From Candidatus Falkowbacteria bacterium CG23_combo_of_CG06-09_8_20_14_all_49_15 (GTDB lineage Bacteria > Patescibacteriota > Patescibacteriia > Patescibacteriales > UM-FILTER-48-10), in NCBI GenBank assembly GCA_002771615.1, contig PCSD01000004.1:3189-19940 (forward strand): a DNA stretch of 16,752 nt, written 5' to 3'. The notes beneath the pieces are model-generated. The model had not been told where the DNA came from. It did not search any database and saw only the letters and a program-made list of their open reading frames with translations. A program made the position numbers and the translations under genes. The stretch's first letter is position 1; every line of letters starts with the position of its first letter. Below, one piece after another: positions 1 to 5,401 of the stretch.

Positions 1-140
1 CGCCACAAAAGGATCTTTTCATCCGCGACCCGCGGCCCGCCAACCGAAGCGGAACCGACACCGGGCCAAGACGGCAAAACCGCGGCTAATTCCGCCGCGG
101 ACAGAGCGGGATGGGAACCGAGTAAGAAAAAATATTCCAT
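1..140 (-). CDS. Trm11/THUMP-like RNA methylase, N-terminal fragment (cut by window edge)
   Basis: Reading leftward from an ATG at 138-140, the frame stays open to the window edge, giving 46 residues that begin MEYFFLLGSHPALSAAEL. From memory, this opening (short hydrophobic strand, LG-x-x-P-x-LS-x-AEL) is typical of the N-terminus of TRM11-family SAM-dependent RNA methylases in CPR bacteria, which modify guanine in tRNA. The catalytic part lies outside the window, so the assignment rests only on this signature. The gene begins 8 bases after the stop of the upstream methyltransferase on the same strand, so the two are probably co-transcribed and the start may be translationally coupled. No Shine-Dalgarno motif is visible. 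It could instead be another protein sharing this N-terminal module. Confidence 0.6.
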   Translation of the reverse strand, partial: MEYFFLLGSHPALSAAELAAVLPSWPGVGSASVGGPRVADEKILLW

Positions 141-148
141 AAGCGAAG

Positions 149-691
149 TCAAAGCCGGCGCTGGTCCGCCAGCTGATAAATATAAATCGGCAAATCGGCG
201 GCGGTCTCCTTGTCCACGCGGACCGGACGCCAAGCGGCGATCGGAAAAACATAGGAAACAACCCGCGCGGACGGTTTTAATTCGGACAACAGCTTGCGGG
301 AAAAACGGCCGGCCAATTTTTCCGGCAGACCGAAAACATAAACCGCGTTCGCGGCCCGCAAATCCAGACGGAAAAAATCGCGAAAAATAAAAGTCGGCCG
401 AGGCGGACGGGAAAAAAACCAGCGGCCGCGGCAAATAAGATATAAAGGCAAAGCCAGTTCAACGCCCACGACCCGCGCGCTTGTCTGTCCGGCCAGATAT
501 ATAGCCACTCGGCCGTTGCCGGCACCCAAATCATAGACGGTTTCTCCGGACCGTAAGGCCAGAGCGGCCTTGATCCGCGGCAAATCCTTTTTTTTGGCCG
601 GCACCCAGGGCGCCAAAGACAAAGTCGCCCATAATAAGCTGGCCAAAGAACATCCGATAAAAAAATATAGCAAAATCCGAATTAAGTCCAT
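149..691 (-). CDS. Membrane-anchored class I SAM-dependent methyltransferase
   Basis: A protein of 180 residues from the ATG at 689-691; a TTG two codons upstream is possible but less likely. Residues 3-27 form one hydrophobic helix, a likely membrane anchor, followed by a basic KKK patch. The Rossmann motif I is clear at 52-60 (VYDLGAGNG), followed by the post-I strand VVGVELALPL, whose acidic residue should bind the SAM ribose. A later DFFRLDL and hydrophobic AVYVFG strand fit motifs II and IV. It is shorter than most stand-alone methyltransferases and has no substrate-recognition domain that I can see. Similar small anchored methyltransferases are common in CPR genomes and their substrate is unknown to me. 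It lies 8 bases upstream of the Trm11-like gene and diverges from the rpsF operon. The methyltransferase fold is secure; the substrate is not. Confidence 0.8.
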   Translation of the reverse strand: MDLIRILLYFFIGCSLASLLWATLSLAPWVPAKKKDLPRIKAALALRSGETVYDLGAGNGRVAIYLAGQTSARVVGVELALPLYLICRGRWFFSRPPRPTFIFRDFFRLDLRAANAVYVFGLPEKLAGRFSRKLLSELKPSARVVSYVFPIAAWRPVRVDKETAADLPIYIYQLADQRRL

Positions 692-741
692 AAGCAAAAT
701 TTTATCAACTGATAATATTAGCCGGCCAGGCTGATTTATTT

Positions 742-770
742 AAAATAACACAATTTATCCAGTCTTGCAA
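742..770 (-). promoter_or_regulatory. Putative promoter of the methyltransferase pair
   Basis: On the minus strand, TTGCAA (770-765) is followed after 17 bases by TATTTT (747-742), with a TG one base upstream of the -10 as in extended -10 promoters. The predicted transcript would start near 735, about 45 bases before the ATG at 691. TTGCAA is its own reverse complement, so the same six bases also fit the -35 of the rpsF promoter on the other strand. Confidence 0.4.
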
Positions 771-793
771 TTTTTTCCGACCCGTGATATGCT
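765..793 (+). promoter_or_regulatory. Putative promoter of the rpsF-ssb-rpsR-efp operon
   Basis: TTGCAA (765-770), a 17-base spacer and TATGCT (788-793), with TG at 785-786 placing it in the extended -10 class. Transcription would begin near 800, leaving a leader of about 190 bases before rpsF that contains a folded RNA and a terminator. Confidence 0.55.
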
Positions 794-810
794 AACGCAA
801 AAGCGATTTA

Positions 811-939
811 GAGATACTTTTCCCAAGGCCGTCGCAATGACGGTTATGGCGGCTAAAAAAGCGCCAAAAAGTACCATGCGCCGCCGATCCGCGCGCGCGG
901 AGGTAAAAAACGGGAAAAGCGCATTGAACCCGTTTTTTT
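811..939 (+). ncRNA. Structured rpsF leader RNA, candidate attenuator
   Basis: Hand folding gives a compact three-way junction. The closing helix 815-821/867-873 is 7 bp. Hairpin 1 is 827-833/839-845 (5 Watson-Crick plus 2 G-U pairs, loop GCAAT). Hairpin 2 is 847-851/862-866, abutting the closing helix. An intrinsic terminator follows at 905-938. The segment CTTTTCCC (817-824), half inside the closing helix, is also perfectly complementary to GGGAAAAG (912-919), which covers part of the terminator's left arm and loop. The two folds exclude each other, as in an attenuator. S6 with S18 is known to bind its own mRNA leader in many bacteria, so autogenous control is the natural reading. An independent small RNA ending at the terminator is the alternative. 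I do not recognise a named RNA class. Confidence 0.5.
905..939 (+). terminator. Intrinsic terminator in the rpsF leader
   Basis: AAAAAACGGG (905-914) pairs perfectly with CCCGTTTTTT (929-938) around a 14-base loop and ends in a T run. It sits between the operon promoter and the rpsF start 50 bases further on, so read-through must be possible for rpsF to be expressed from that promoter. Confidence 0.7.
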
Positions 940-989
940 AGTGGCAAAAATCCATAAAATTAATATAAATAAGCTAAAACATCAAGCAT

Positions 990-1487
990 ATGACTGACAG
1001 CCAAATGGAAAAAAACAGCGGCCAAACGGCCACCTATGAATTGCTTTATATCATCGCCAACCGGTTCAGCGAAAACGAGCTCAAGCCGATCAAGGAAAAA
1101 GTCGCGTCTTTGATCGCGGACAACGGCGGCGAAATCGCGCACGAGGAATCCTGGGGTAAAAAACGGCTGGCCTATCGGGTCAAAGGCGAACAGTTCGGCT
1201 ATTACGAATTGCTCCATTTTGACTGCGCGCCGGCAAAAATCGCCGAGCTGGACCGCCAGCTGGGCCTGCTTTTGGAAATACCCAGGCACCTCATCACTGT
1301 CCGCAAAGTCAAAACCGCGGCGGAAATAGAACAAAATAAAAAAATCGCGGAAAAAATCGCCGCCAAAAGCGCCCAGGAAGAAACAGCGGGCAAAGAGAAA
1401 GAAAAAGAAAAAAGCAAGAAAAAAGTGGATCTCAAAGAATTGGACGAAAAACTGGAAAAAATCCTGGAAACGAATGATTTATTTTAA
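990..1487 (+). CDS. rpsF: Small ribosomal subunit protein S6 (bS6)
   Basis: S6 binds the central domain of 16S rRNA as a heterodimer with S18, whose gene lies two positions downstream. Residues about 15-107 form the S6 ferredoxin-like domain, recognisable from TYELLYIIANRFSENEL at the start, ESWGKKRLAYRVKGEQFGYY in the middle (the usual WGKRxLAYxIxxxxxGxY signature) and LEIPRHLITVRKV at the end. The protein is 165 residues against roughly 95-130 in most bacteria. The extra 58 residues form a highly charged Lys/Glu/Ala tail, probably disordered or helical. There is no Shine-Dalgarno motif before ATG 990; an internal ATG at codon 6 is a possible alternative start. It is the first gene of the operon rpsF-ssb-rpsR-efp. 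Identity is secure. Confidence 0.95.
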   Translation: MTDSQMEKNSGQTATYELLYIIANRFSENELKPIKEKVASLIADNGGEIAHEESWGKKRLAYRVKGEQFGYYELLHFDCAPAKIAELDRQLGLLLEIPRHLITVRKVKTAAEIEQNKKIAEKIAAKSAQEETAGKEKEKEKSKKKVDLKELDEKLEKILETNDLF

Positions 1488-1524
1488 ACGGATTGGAAAC
1501 TATTTAAGAATTAATTATTAACGT

Positions 1525-1549
1525 CCGGAAAAACCGCTTCTTTTTCCGG
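1525..1549 (+). promoter_or_regulatory. Stem-loop just upstream of ssb
   Basis: A perfect 9-bp stem, CCGGAAAAA (1525-1533) with TTTTTCCGG (1541-1549), around a 7-base loop. It ends 9 bases before the ssb ATG. There is no T run after it, so it is not a standard terminator. It could control ssb translation or mRNA processing. Confidence 0.45.
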
Positions 1550-1558
1550 CCAAAAATT

Positions 1559-2026
1559 ATGAATCTCAACAAAGCCATGATCATCGGCAATCTGACCCGC
1601 GATCCGGAAATGAGAACCACCCCGTCGGGCATCAATGTCACTTCCTTTTCCGTGGCCACGAATTACGTCTGGAAGGATCAGTCCGGCCAAAAGCAGGAAA
1701 AAGCGGAATATCATAATTGCATCGCTTGGCGGCGCCTGGGTGAAATCGCCGGCCAATATCTGCGCCGCGGCGCGAAAGTCTTTGTGGAGGGCCGGCTCCA
1801 GACCCGGGATTGGGTCGGGCCGGACGGGGGCAAGCGCTACCGCACGGAAATTATCGCGGAAAATCTGATCATGCTGGACCGAGCGGGTGCCAGCCAAGGT
1901 CCCAGAGAAGACGAACAGCCGCCCTTGCCCAGCGAGGAACCGGTAATTAACGTGCAGAGCAATGCCGGCGGCCCGGCTGACAATCCGGCCGAAGAAGAAA
2001 TCAAGGTGGAAAATATCCCTTTTTAA
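1559..2026 (+). CDS. ssb: Single-stranded DNA-binding protein
   Basis: SSB coats single-stranded DNA during replication, recombination and repair and recruits partner proteins through its C-terminal tip. The 155-residue protein opens with MNLNKAMIIGNLTRDPEMR, the canonical first strand of the bacterial SSB OB fold, and continues with the expected VTSFSVATNY, the basic and aromatic EYHNCIAWRRLGEIAGQYL, and GAKVFVEGRLQTRDW. The fold ends near residue 108. It is followed by a flexible Pro/Glu/Gly-rich linker and the tip EEIKVENIPF, equivalent to the DDDIPF motif that binds RecO, PriA, ExoI and others. It lies between rpsF and rpsR, the arrangement conserved across many bacterial phyla. A hairpin ends 9 bases before its start. 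Confidence 0.96.
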   Translation: MNLNKAMIIGNLTRDPEMRTTPSGINVTSFSVATNYVWKDQSGQKQEKAEYHNCIAWRRLGEIAGQYLRRGAKVFVEGRLQTRDWVGPDGGKRYRTEIIAENLIMLDRAGASQGPREDEQPPLPSEEPVINVQSNAGGPADNPAEEEIKVENIPF

Positions 2027-2044
2027 CCGGATAACCAACAACAG

Positions 2045-2075
2045 CGTCGCGCGGCGGACCAATGGCCGCCCGACG
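2045..2075 (+). promoter_or_regulatory. Stem-loop just upstream of rpsR
   Basis: CGTCG (2045-2049) and GCGGC (2051-2055) pair with GCCGC (2065-2069) and CGACG (2071-2075), with one C-C mismatch and a 9-base loop. It ends 15 bases before the rpsR ATG and has no T run. It might be a second regulatory or S6:S18-binding element within the operon, but this is only a position-based guess. Confidence 0.45.
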
Positions 2076-2089
2076 GCGCCCAAAAAATT

Positions 2090-2323
2090 ATGATTAACGA
2101 CAGTCCAATCAAAAAAGTCAAAACTTGTTTTTTCTGTACGAACAACATCAATGAAATTGATTACAAAGATGCCGCGCTCCTGAGGAAATTCGTCAATTCT
2201 TATCTGAAAATCTTGCCCAAAAAAAGGACCGGTGTTTGCTCTTGGCACCAGCGCAAACTGGCCGTCGCTGTCAAAAGGGCGCGCATCATGGCGCTCTTGC
2301 CTTTCAATGACAGCCAAAGGTAA
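2090..2323 (+). CDS. rpsR: Small ribosomal subunit protein S18 (bS18), zinc-ligand type
   Basis: S18 pairs with S6 on the small-subunit platform. The 77-residue length is normal. The signature is complete: CFFC near the start, IDYKDAALLRKFVNSYLKILPKKRTGVC in outline, then HQRKLAVAVKRARIMALLPF at the end, which matches the S18 family almost word for word. Cys13, Cys16, Cys50 and His53 form a C-x2-C...C-x2-H set typical of zinc-binding (C+) ribosomal proteins, whereas many bacteria have lost these ligands. It is preceded by a 63-base gap holding a GC-rich stem-loop and followed 50 bases later by efp. No Shine-Dalgarno motif is visible; the ATG follows an A-rich stretch. Confidence 0.96.
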   Translation: MINDSPIKKVKTCFFCTNNINEIDYKDAALLRKFVNSYLKILPKKRTGVCSWHQRKLAVAVKRARIMALLPFNDSQR

Positions 2324-2373
2324 CCGGCAAAAAATGCCAACGGGCAAAAACGAAAATTTATTAGCAAAAATTT

Positions 2374-2931
2374 ATGCTGGAAATCAATGAAATTAAAATC
2401 GGCCGCGTCCTCGCAGTAAATAATGAGCCTTACACGGTCATTAAAGCCGAGCACCACAAAATGGGGCGCGGCGGCGCGGTCTTGAAAGTCAAAATGCGCA
2501 ATCTGATCAACGGCTCCATCCTGGACCGGACTTTCCAGGGCAATGAGAAAGCCGAGGAGGCTAATACGGAAAAAAAGCCGGCGAACTTCCTGTACCAGAG
2601 CGGCGAGGAAGCCTATTTTATGGACAATGAAAATTTTGAACAATTCAGTTTGACGCGCGAACAGGTCGGCGAAAAAATCAAATTTTTAAAGGAGGGCGTG
2701 ACCGTTGATCTGCTCTATTTCAACGGCCAGCCGGTCGCGGCGGTCGTGCCGATCAAAATCGCCATCCAGGTGAAAAGCGCGCCGCCGGGCGTGAAAGGCA
2801 ACAGCGCCGGCAATGTCAACAAAATCGTGGAATTGGAAACCGGCGCGATGATCAACGCGCCCATGTTCATCAACGAAGGCGATACTATCATCGTCAACAC
2901 CGACACGGAAGAATACGCGGCCCGCGCCTAA
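2374..2931 (+). CDS. efp: Elongation factor P with arginine at the tip
   Basis: EF-P enters the ribosomal E site and helps form peptide bonds at consecutive prolines. The 185-residue protein has the normal three-domain length: an N-terminal KOW-like domain (about 1-63), a central OB domain (about 64-128) and a C-terminal OB domain ending GDTIIVNTDTEEYAARA. The tip loop reads KMGRGGA, with Arg32 at the site where Escherichia coli carries the modified Lys34. Arg32-type EF-P is rhamnosylated by EarP in some Proteobacteria; no earP is in this window. It is the last gene of the operon and ends before a strong bidirectional terminator. No Shine-Dalgarno motif precedes the start. Placement of efp directly after rpsR is not the most common arrangement. 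Confidence 0.95.
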   Translation: MLEINEIKIGRVLAVNNEPYTVIKAEHHKMGRGGAVLKVKMRNLINGSILDRTFQGNEKAEEANTEKKPANFLYQSGEEAYFMDNENFEQFSLTREQVGEKIKFLKEGVTVDLLYFNGQPVAAVVPIKIAIQVKSAPPGVKGNSAGNVNKIVELETGAMINAPMFINEGDTIIVNTDTEEYAARA

Positions 2932-2953
2932 AACCAAAAACTTTTCCGCCACA

Positions 2954-2987
2954 AAAAAATCAGTCCGCCGCGGCGGACTGATTTTTT
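2954..2987. terminator. Bidirectional intrinsic terminator between efp and recA
   Basis: A perfect inverted repeat, 17 bases per arm (2954-2970 and 2971-2987), with a GC-rich core and A/T runs at both ends. It works on either strand and separates the convergent efp and recA transcripts. Confidence 0.93.
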
Positions 2988-3012
2988 ATTGTTGTTTCGC
3001 GGGCAAAAAATT

Positions 3013-4032
3013 CTAAACGGTTTTTTCTCTGGCCGTCACTTCCGCCCAAATCCGTTTGGCGATCTCCTTGCCGGTCTTTTTGTCTTCACGCAGGAATTTT
3101 TTGGCGTTTTCCCGCCCGACACCGAGTTTCAAATCGCCGAAAGCGTAAGAATTGCCGCTCTTCGCCACCACGCCCAGGTTTGAAGCCGTATCCAAAAGAT
3201 CACCGGCCAGGGATATGCCTTCATTGTACATGATATCAAACTCGCAGGTACGAAAAGGAGCGGCGACTTTATTTTTCACCACCTTGGCCTTGACGCGATT
3301 GCCGATAATCCGGTCGCCCTGCTTGATCTGGGCGGCCCGGCGGACTTCAATCCGCACGGAAGCGTAAAATTTCAAGGCATTGCCGCCGGGCGTGGTTTCC
3401 GGATTACCAAAAAAAACTCCCAGCTTGTGGCGAATCTGATTGATAAAAACTACAATCGTCTTGGTTTTGGAAATGACGCCGGTCAATTTGCGCAAAGCCT
3501 GGCTCATCAGCCGGGCCTGCAGACCCATGTGCTGGTCGCCCATCTCACCCTCAATTTCCTTCTGCGGCACCAAGGCCGCGACGCTGTCAATGACGATCAC
3601 ATCCACGGCGTTTGACCGGACCAAAGTTTCCACGATTTCCAGCGCCTGCTCGCCCGTGTCCGGCTGGGAAATGAGCATTTCTTTGATGTTGACCCCGATC
3701 CGTTCGGCATAATCCGGATCCAAAGCGTGCTCGGCATCAACGAAAGCGGCAATGCCCTTGCGGTTCTGCACTTCCGCGACGATGTGCTGGGCCAAAGTGG
3801 TTTTGCCGGAAGCTTCCGGGCCGAAGATCTCAATGATCCGACCGCGCGGCACGCCGCCGACCCCCAAAGCGATGTCCAGGGACAGACAACCGGTCGGCAC
3901 CACGTCCACATTGGATTTTTTCGCTTCACCGAATCTCATAATCGCGCCGTCGCCGAAACGGCTCTTGATCTGCTCAATGGCCGCGTCCGCGGCTTTGGCT
4001 TTCTCCTGTTCATTGGAATTTTCCTGGTTCAT
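3013..4032 (-). CDS. recA: Recombinase RecA
   Basis: RecA forms the nucleoprotein filament for homologous recombination and activates SOS-type self-cleavage. I place the start at the ATG 4030-4032, giving 339 residues, the normal length; the frame remains open upstream but that extension does not look like RecA. Walker A is GPEASGKT (71-78). Walker B VIVIDSVAALVP and the loop L2 region INQIRHKLGVFFGNPETTPGGNALKFYASVR-like segment are intact, as is the N-terminal IEQIKSRFGDGAIM polymerisation helix. The C-terminus ends AEVTAREKTV without the long acidic tail of Escherichia coli RecA. It lies downstream of a RodZ-like gene, with a likely promoter of its own at 4085-4112 and an 8-codon uORF whose stop overlaps the start codon. 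No lexA-like gene is in the window. Confidence 0.96.
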   Translation of the reverse strand: MNQENSNEQEKAKAADAAIEQIKSRFGDGAIMRFGEAKKSNVDVVPTGCLSLDIALGVGGVPRGRIIEIFGPEASGKTTLAQHIVAEVQNRKGIAAFVDAEHALDPDYAERIGVNIKEMLISQPDTGEQALEIVETLVRSNAVDVIVIDSVAALVPQKEIEGEMGDQHMGLQARLMSQALRKLTGVISKTKTIVVFINQIRHKLGVFFGNPETTPGGNALKFYASVRIEVRRAAQIKQGDRIIGNRVKAKVVKNKVAAPFRTCEFDIMYNEGISLAGDLLDTASNLGVVAKSGNSYAFGDLKLGVGRENAKKFLREDKKTGKEIAKRIWAEVTAREKTV

Positions 4033-4055
4033 ATAATTATGCTTAGCGCGCTCAT
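4029..4055 (-). CDS. Possible 8-codon leader uORF coupled to recA
   Basis: On the minus strand the ATG at 4053-4055 opens an 8-codon frame (MSALSIII) whose TGA stop shares ATGA with the recA start codon. It is preceded by GGAGAGGGAG four bases upstream, the best Shine-Dalgarno-like motif I found in the window, while recA itself has none. This layout suggests that ribosomes load at the uORF and reinitiate at recA. No protein homology can be judged at this length, so a chance frame is possible. Confidence 0.4.
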   Translation of the reverse strand: MSALSIII

Positions 4056-4084
4056 CAAACTCCCTCTCCGGCCGGCGCGCGAAT

Positions 4085-4112
4085 ATTATCTTATTCAGCC
4101 CTATCTTAGCAA
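4085..4112 (-). promoter_or_regulatory. Putative recA promoter
   Basis: On the minus strand TTGCTA (4112-4107), a 16-base spacer and GATAAT (4090-4085). Transcription would start near 4078, leaving about 45 bases before the recA ATG, enough to include the uORF and its ribosome-binding site. No clear inverted-repeat SOS operator is visible here. Confidence 0.45.
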
Positions 4113-4145
4113 AAAACCTGTTTCCCGGCAAGACAGAAAATTTAC

Positions 4146-4808
4146 CTAATTTTCAACAAGAATTTTCCTCACCACAACCTGCTCGCGGCCGAATTTCTTA
4201 CGCGCTTTAATGGTGATGGTGTTCACTCCGCTTTTCAAAGAAATTTCCTTTTGAAAATTGCCTTCCTGGTCGGCCAAAACCGCTTCGCCGTTGATGCTCA
4301 GAGTGGCTTCCGGCTCCAAACGGCCGGCGACGATGATTGTCCGGCTGGCAATGACCAGATTTTCCGCCGGTGAAATGAGCTCCAAGCGCGGCGGCGCAAA
4401 AACGGTTTCTAAATAAAAACCCAAATAAATAAAACAAGCCAAAATTAAAACCGCCAACAAAGCGATTTTCAAAAGCCGGGAAATTTCCCAAGCCGCGGTA
4501 CGGACATAAGGGCGGTGAAAAAGTCGGCCGGAAAATTTCACGCCCCCCTGATCTTCGCCTAAACGGGCGAGGGCGGCGCCGTCAAAGCCCAACCAATCCG
4601 CGTAAATTTTTATGTAGTTCCGGCGATAGACGCCGGGCGGCAATTCGGACCAAGCGCCTTTTTCAATTAAAAGCAGATATTCCGCTTTCAAGCCGAGAGC
4701 CTGAGTGGCGTTTTCAAGAGTCAGCCCTTTTTCCTGCCGGACGCGGACTAATTCGGACGCGACCAATTCCGCGTCATCGGATATTTTCTTGGCCGAAAAT
4801 ATGGACAT
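4146..4808 (-). CDS. RodZ-like HTH / membrane / Ig-like protein
   Basis: A protein of 220 residues from the ATG 4806-4808; the upstream in-frame extension (to 4889) is hydrophobic and unlike the family, so I reject it. Residues about 15-75 form the HTH_25-type helix-turn-helix (VRQEKGLTLENATQALGLKAEYLLLIEKGAWSELPPGVYRRNYIKIYADWLG), matching RodZ, in which this cytoplasmic domain binds MreB. Residues 112-133 form one transmembrane helix. The outer part (about 137-220) is a beta-rich Ig/glucodextranase-B-like domain (SINGEAVLADQEGNF, GVNTITIKA). In many Firmicutes the RodZ-like gene (ymfM) is upstream of pgsA-cinA-recA; here it is directly upstream of recA. It may act in cell-shape or wall organisation. 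The architecture is clear, the exact role inferred. Confidence 0.8.
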   Translation of the reverse strand: MSIFSAKKISDDAELVASELVRVRQEKGLTLENATQALGLKAEYLLLIEKGAWSELPPGVYRRNYIKIYADWLGFDGAALARLGEDQGGVKFSGRLFHRPYVRTAAWEISRLLKIALLAVLILACFIYLGFYLETVFAPPRLELISPAENLVIASRTIIVAGRLEPEATLSINGEAVLADQEGNFQKEISLKSGVNTITIKARKKFGREQVVVRKILVEN

Positions 4809-4973
4809 TTTTAGTAAGCAAAATAATTTTTTCAACAATTTCGTGAATAATTCAATCAAGACGCGCAAATGGCCAGAAAAAATTTCCACTTTTGATTTTC
4901 AATCATCCCCTGGCGCTCAAAACAAGCTGGCAAACAATCAAGATAAATTTTCAAATTCTATGGAAAATAATAA

Positions 4974-5372
4974 CTATTTACCCCCCCCTATTTTAAACCA
5001 CTGGCTGGCATTTTTGTAACCCAAGGAAACCAAGATAAAATTAATGATTGTCCAGCTCAAAAAGACCACGGCCAAGCCCAGAACCGCCGCCACCAAAGTC
5101 TTTTTGCCTTTTTCCACCTGCTCGCTCTGGCCGCCGGAAAAAAGCCAGAGCCCGCCGCCGTAAACGAACATCAGCAAAGCGAAAGAGCCGCTCAGGCCGA
5201 GGATGATCTGCGCCGCGTTAATTAACAATTGTATCAAATCTGACAATTGACACACCTCTTCAGAATTTTTACATTGAATGTTGGCCCAGACGCCTTTTTC
5301 ATCGGCGCGAGCCAAAAATGGCTGGCCAAAAGCCAAACCGGCAGACATAAAAGCAAGAAAAAATTTACGCAT
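4974..5372 (-). CDS. Small secreted two-helix protein, T4SS pilin (TrbC/VirB2)-like
   Basis: A protein of 132 residues from the ATG 5370-5372 (an upstream in-frame start at 5393 adds 7 residues). It has a signal peptide (MRKFFLAFMSAGLAFGQPFLARA, cleavage before D), a short loop with two cysteines (QCKNSEEVCQ), a first membrane helix (LIQLLINAAQIILGLSGSFALLMFVYGG), a glycine-rich turn with a basic patch (SGGQSEQVEKGKK), and a second helix (TLVAAVLGLAVVFLSWTIINFILV). This matches the layout of VirB2/TrbC-type pilins and the T4SS_pilin family frequent in CPR genomes. No other type IV secretion gene is in the window. It follows the solute-binding gene by about 29 bases and is probably co-transcribed. 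The C-terminal GGG is encoded by an eight-base G run (C run at 4981-4988). Confidence 0.68.
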   Translation of the reverse strand: MRKFFLAFMSAGLAFGQPFLARADEKGVWANIQCKNSEEVCQLSDLIQLLINAAQIILGLSGSFALLMFVYGGGLWLFSGGQSEQVEKGKKTLVAAVLGLAVVFLSWTIINFILVSLGYKNASQWFKIGGGK

Positions 5373-5401
5373 AAGCCAAAAAATTAAGCACACAGCTGTA
5401 T

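Noticed and set aside
811..939. Known riboswitch, SRP RNA or 6S RNA
   Set aside because: The leader lacks the conserved sequence signatures I know for purine, SAM, c-di-GMP or preQ1 riboswitches, the GGAAGCAGC of SRP RNA, or the long single hairpin of 6S RNA.
1511..2347. A 278-residue open frame on the minus strand
   Set aside because: It lies over ssb and rpsR, both secure by family signatures, and its own sequence has no domain pattern.
4033..4131. A 33-residue N-terminal extension of RecA
   Set aside because: RecA homology begins at the ATG 4030-4032, the resulting 339 residues match the family, and the extension would overlap the likely promoter.
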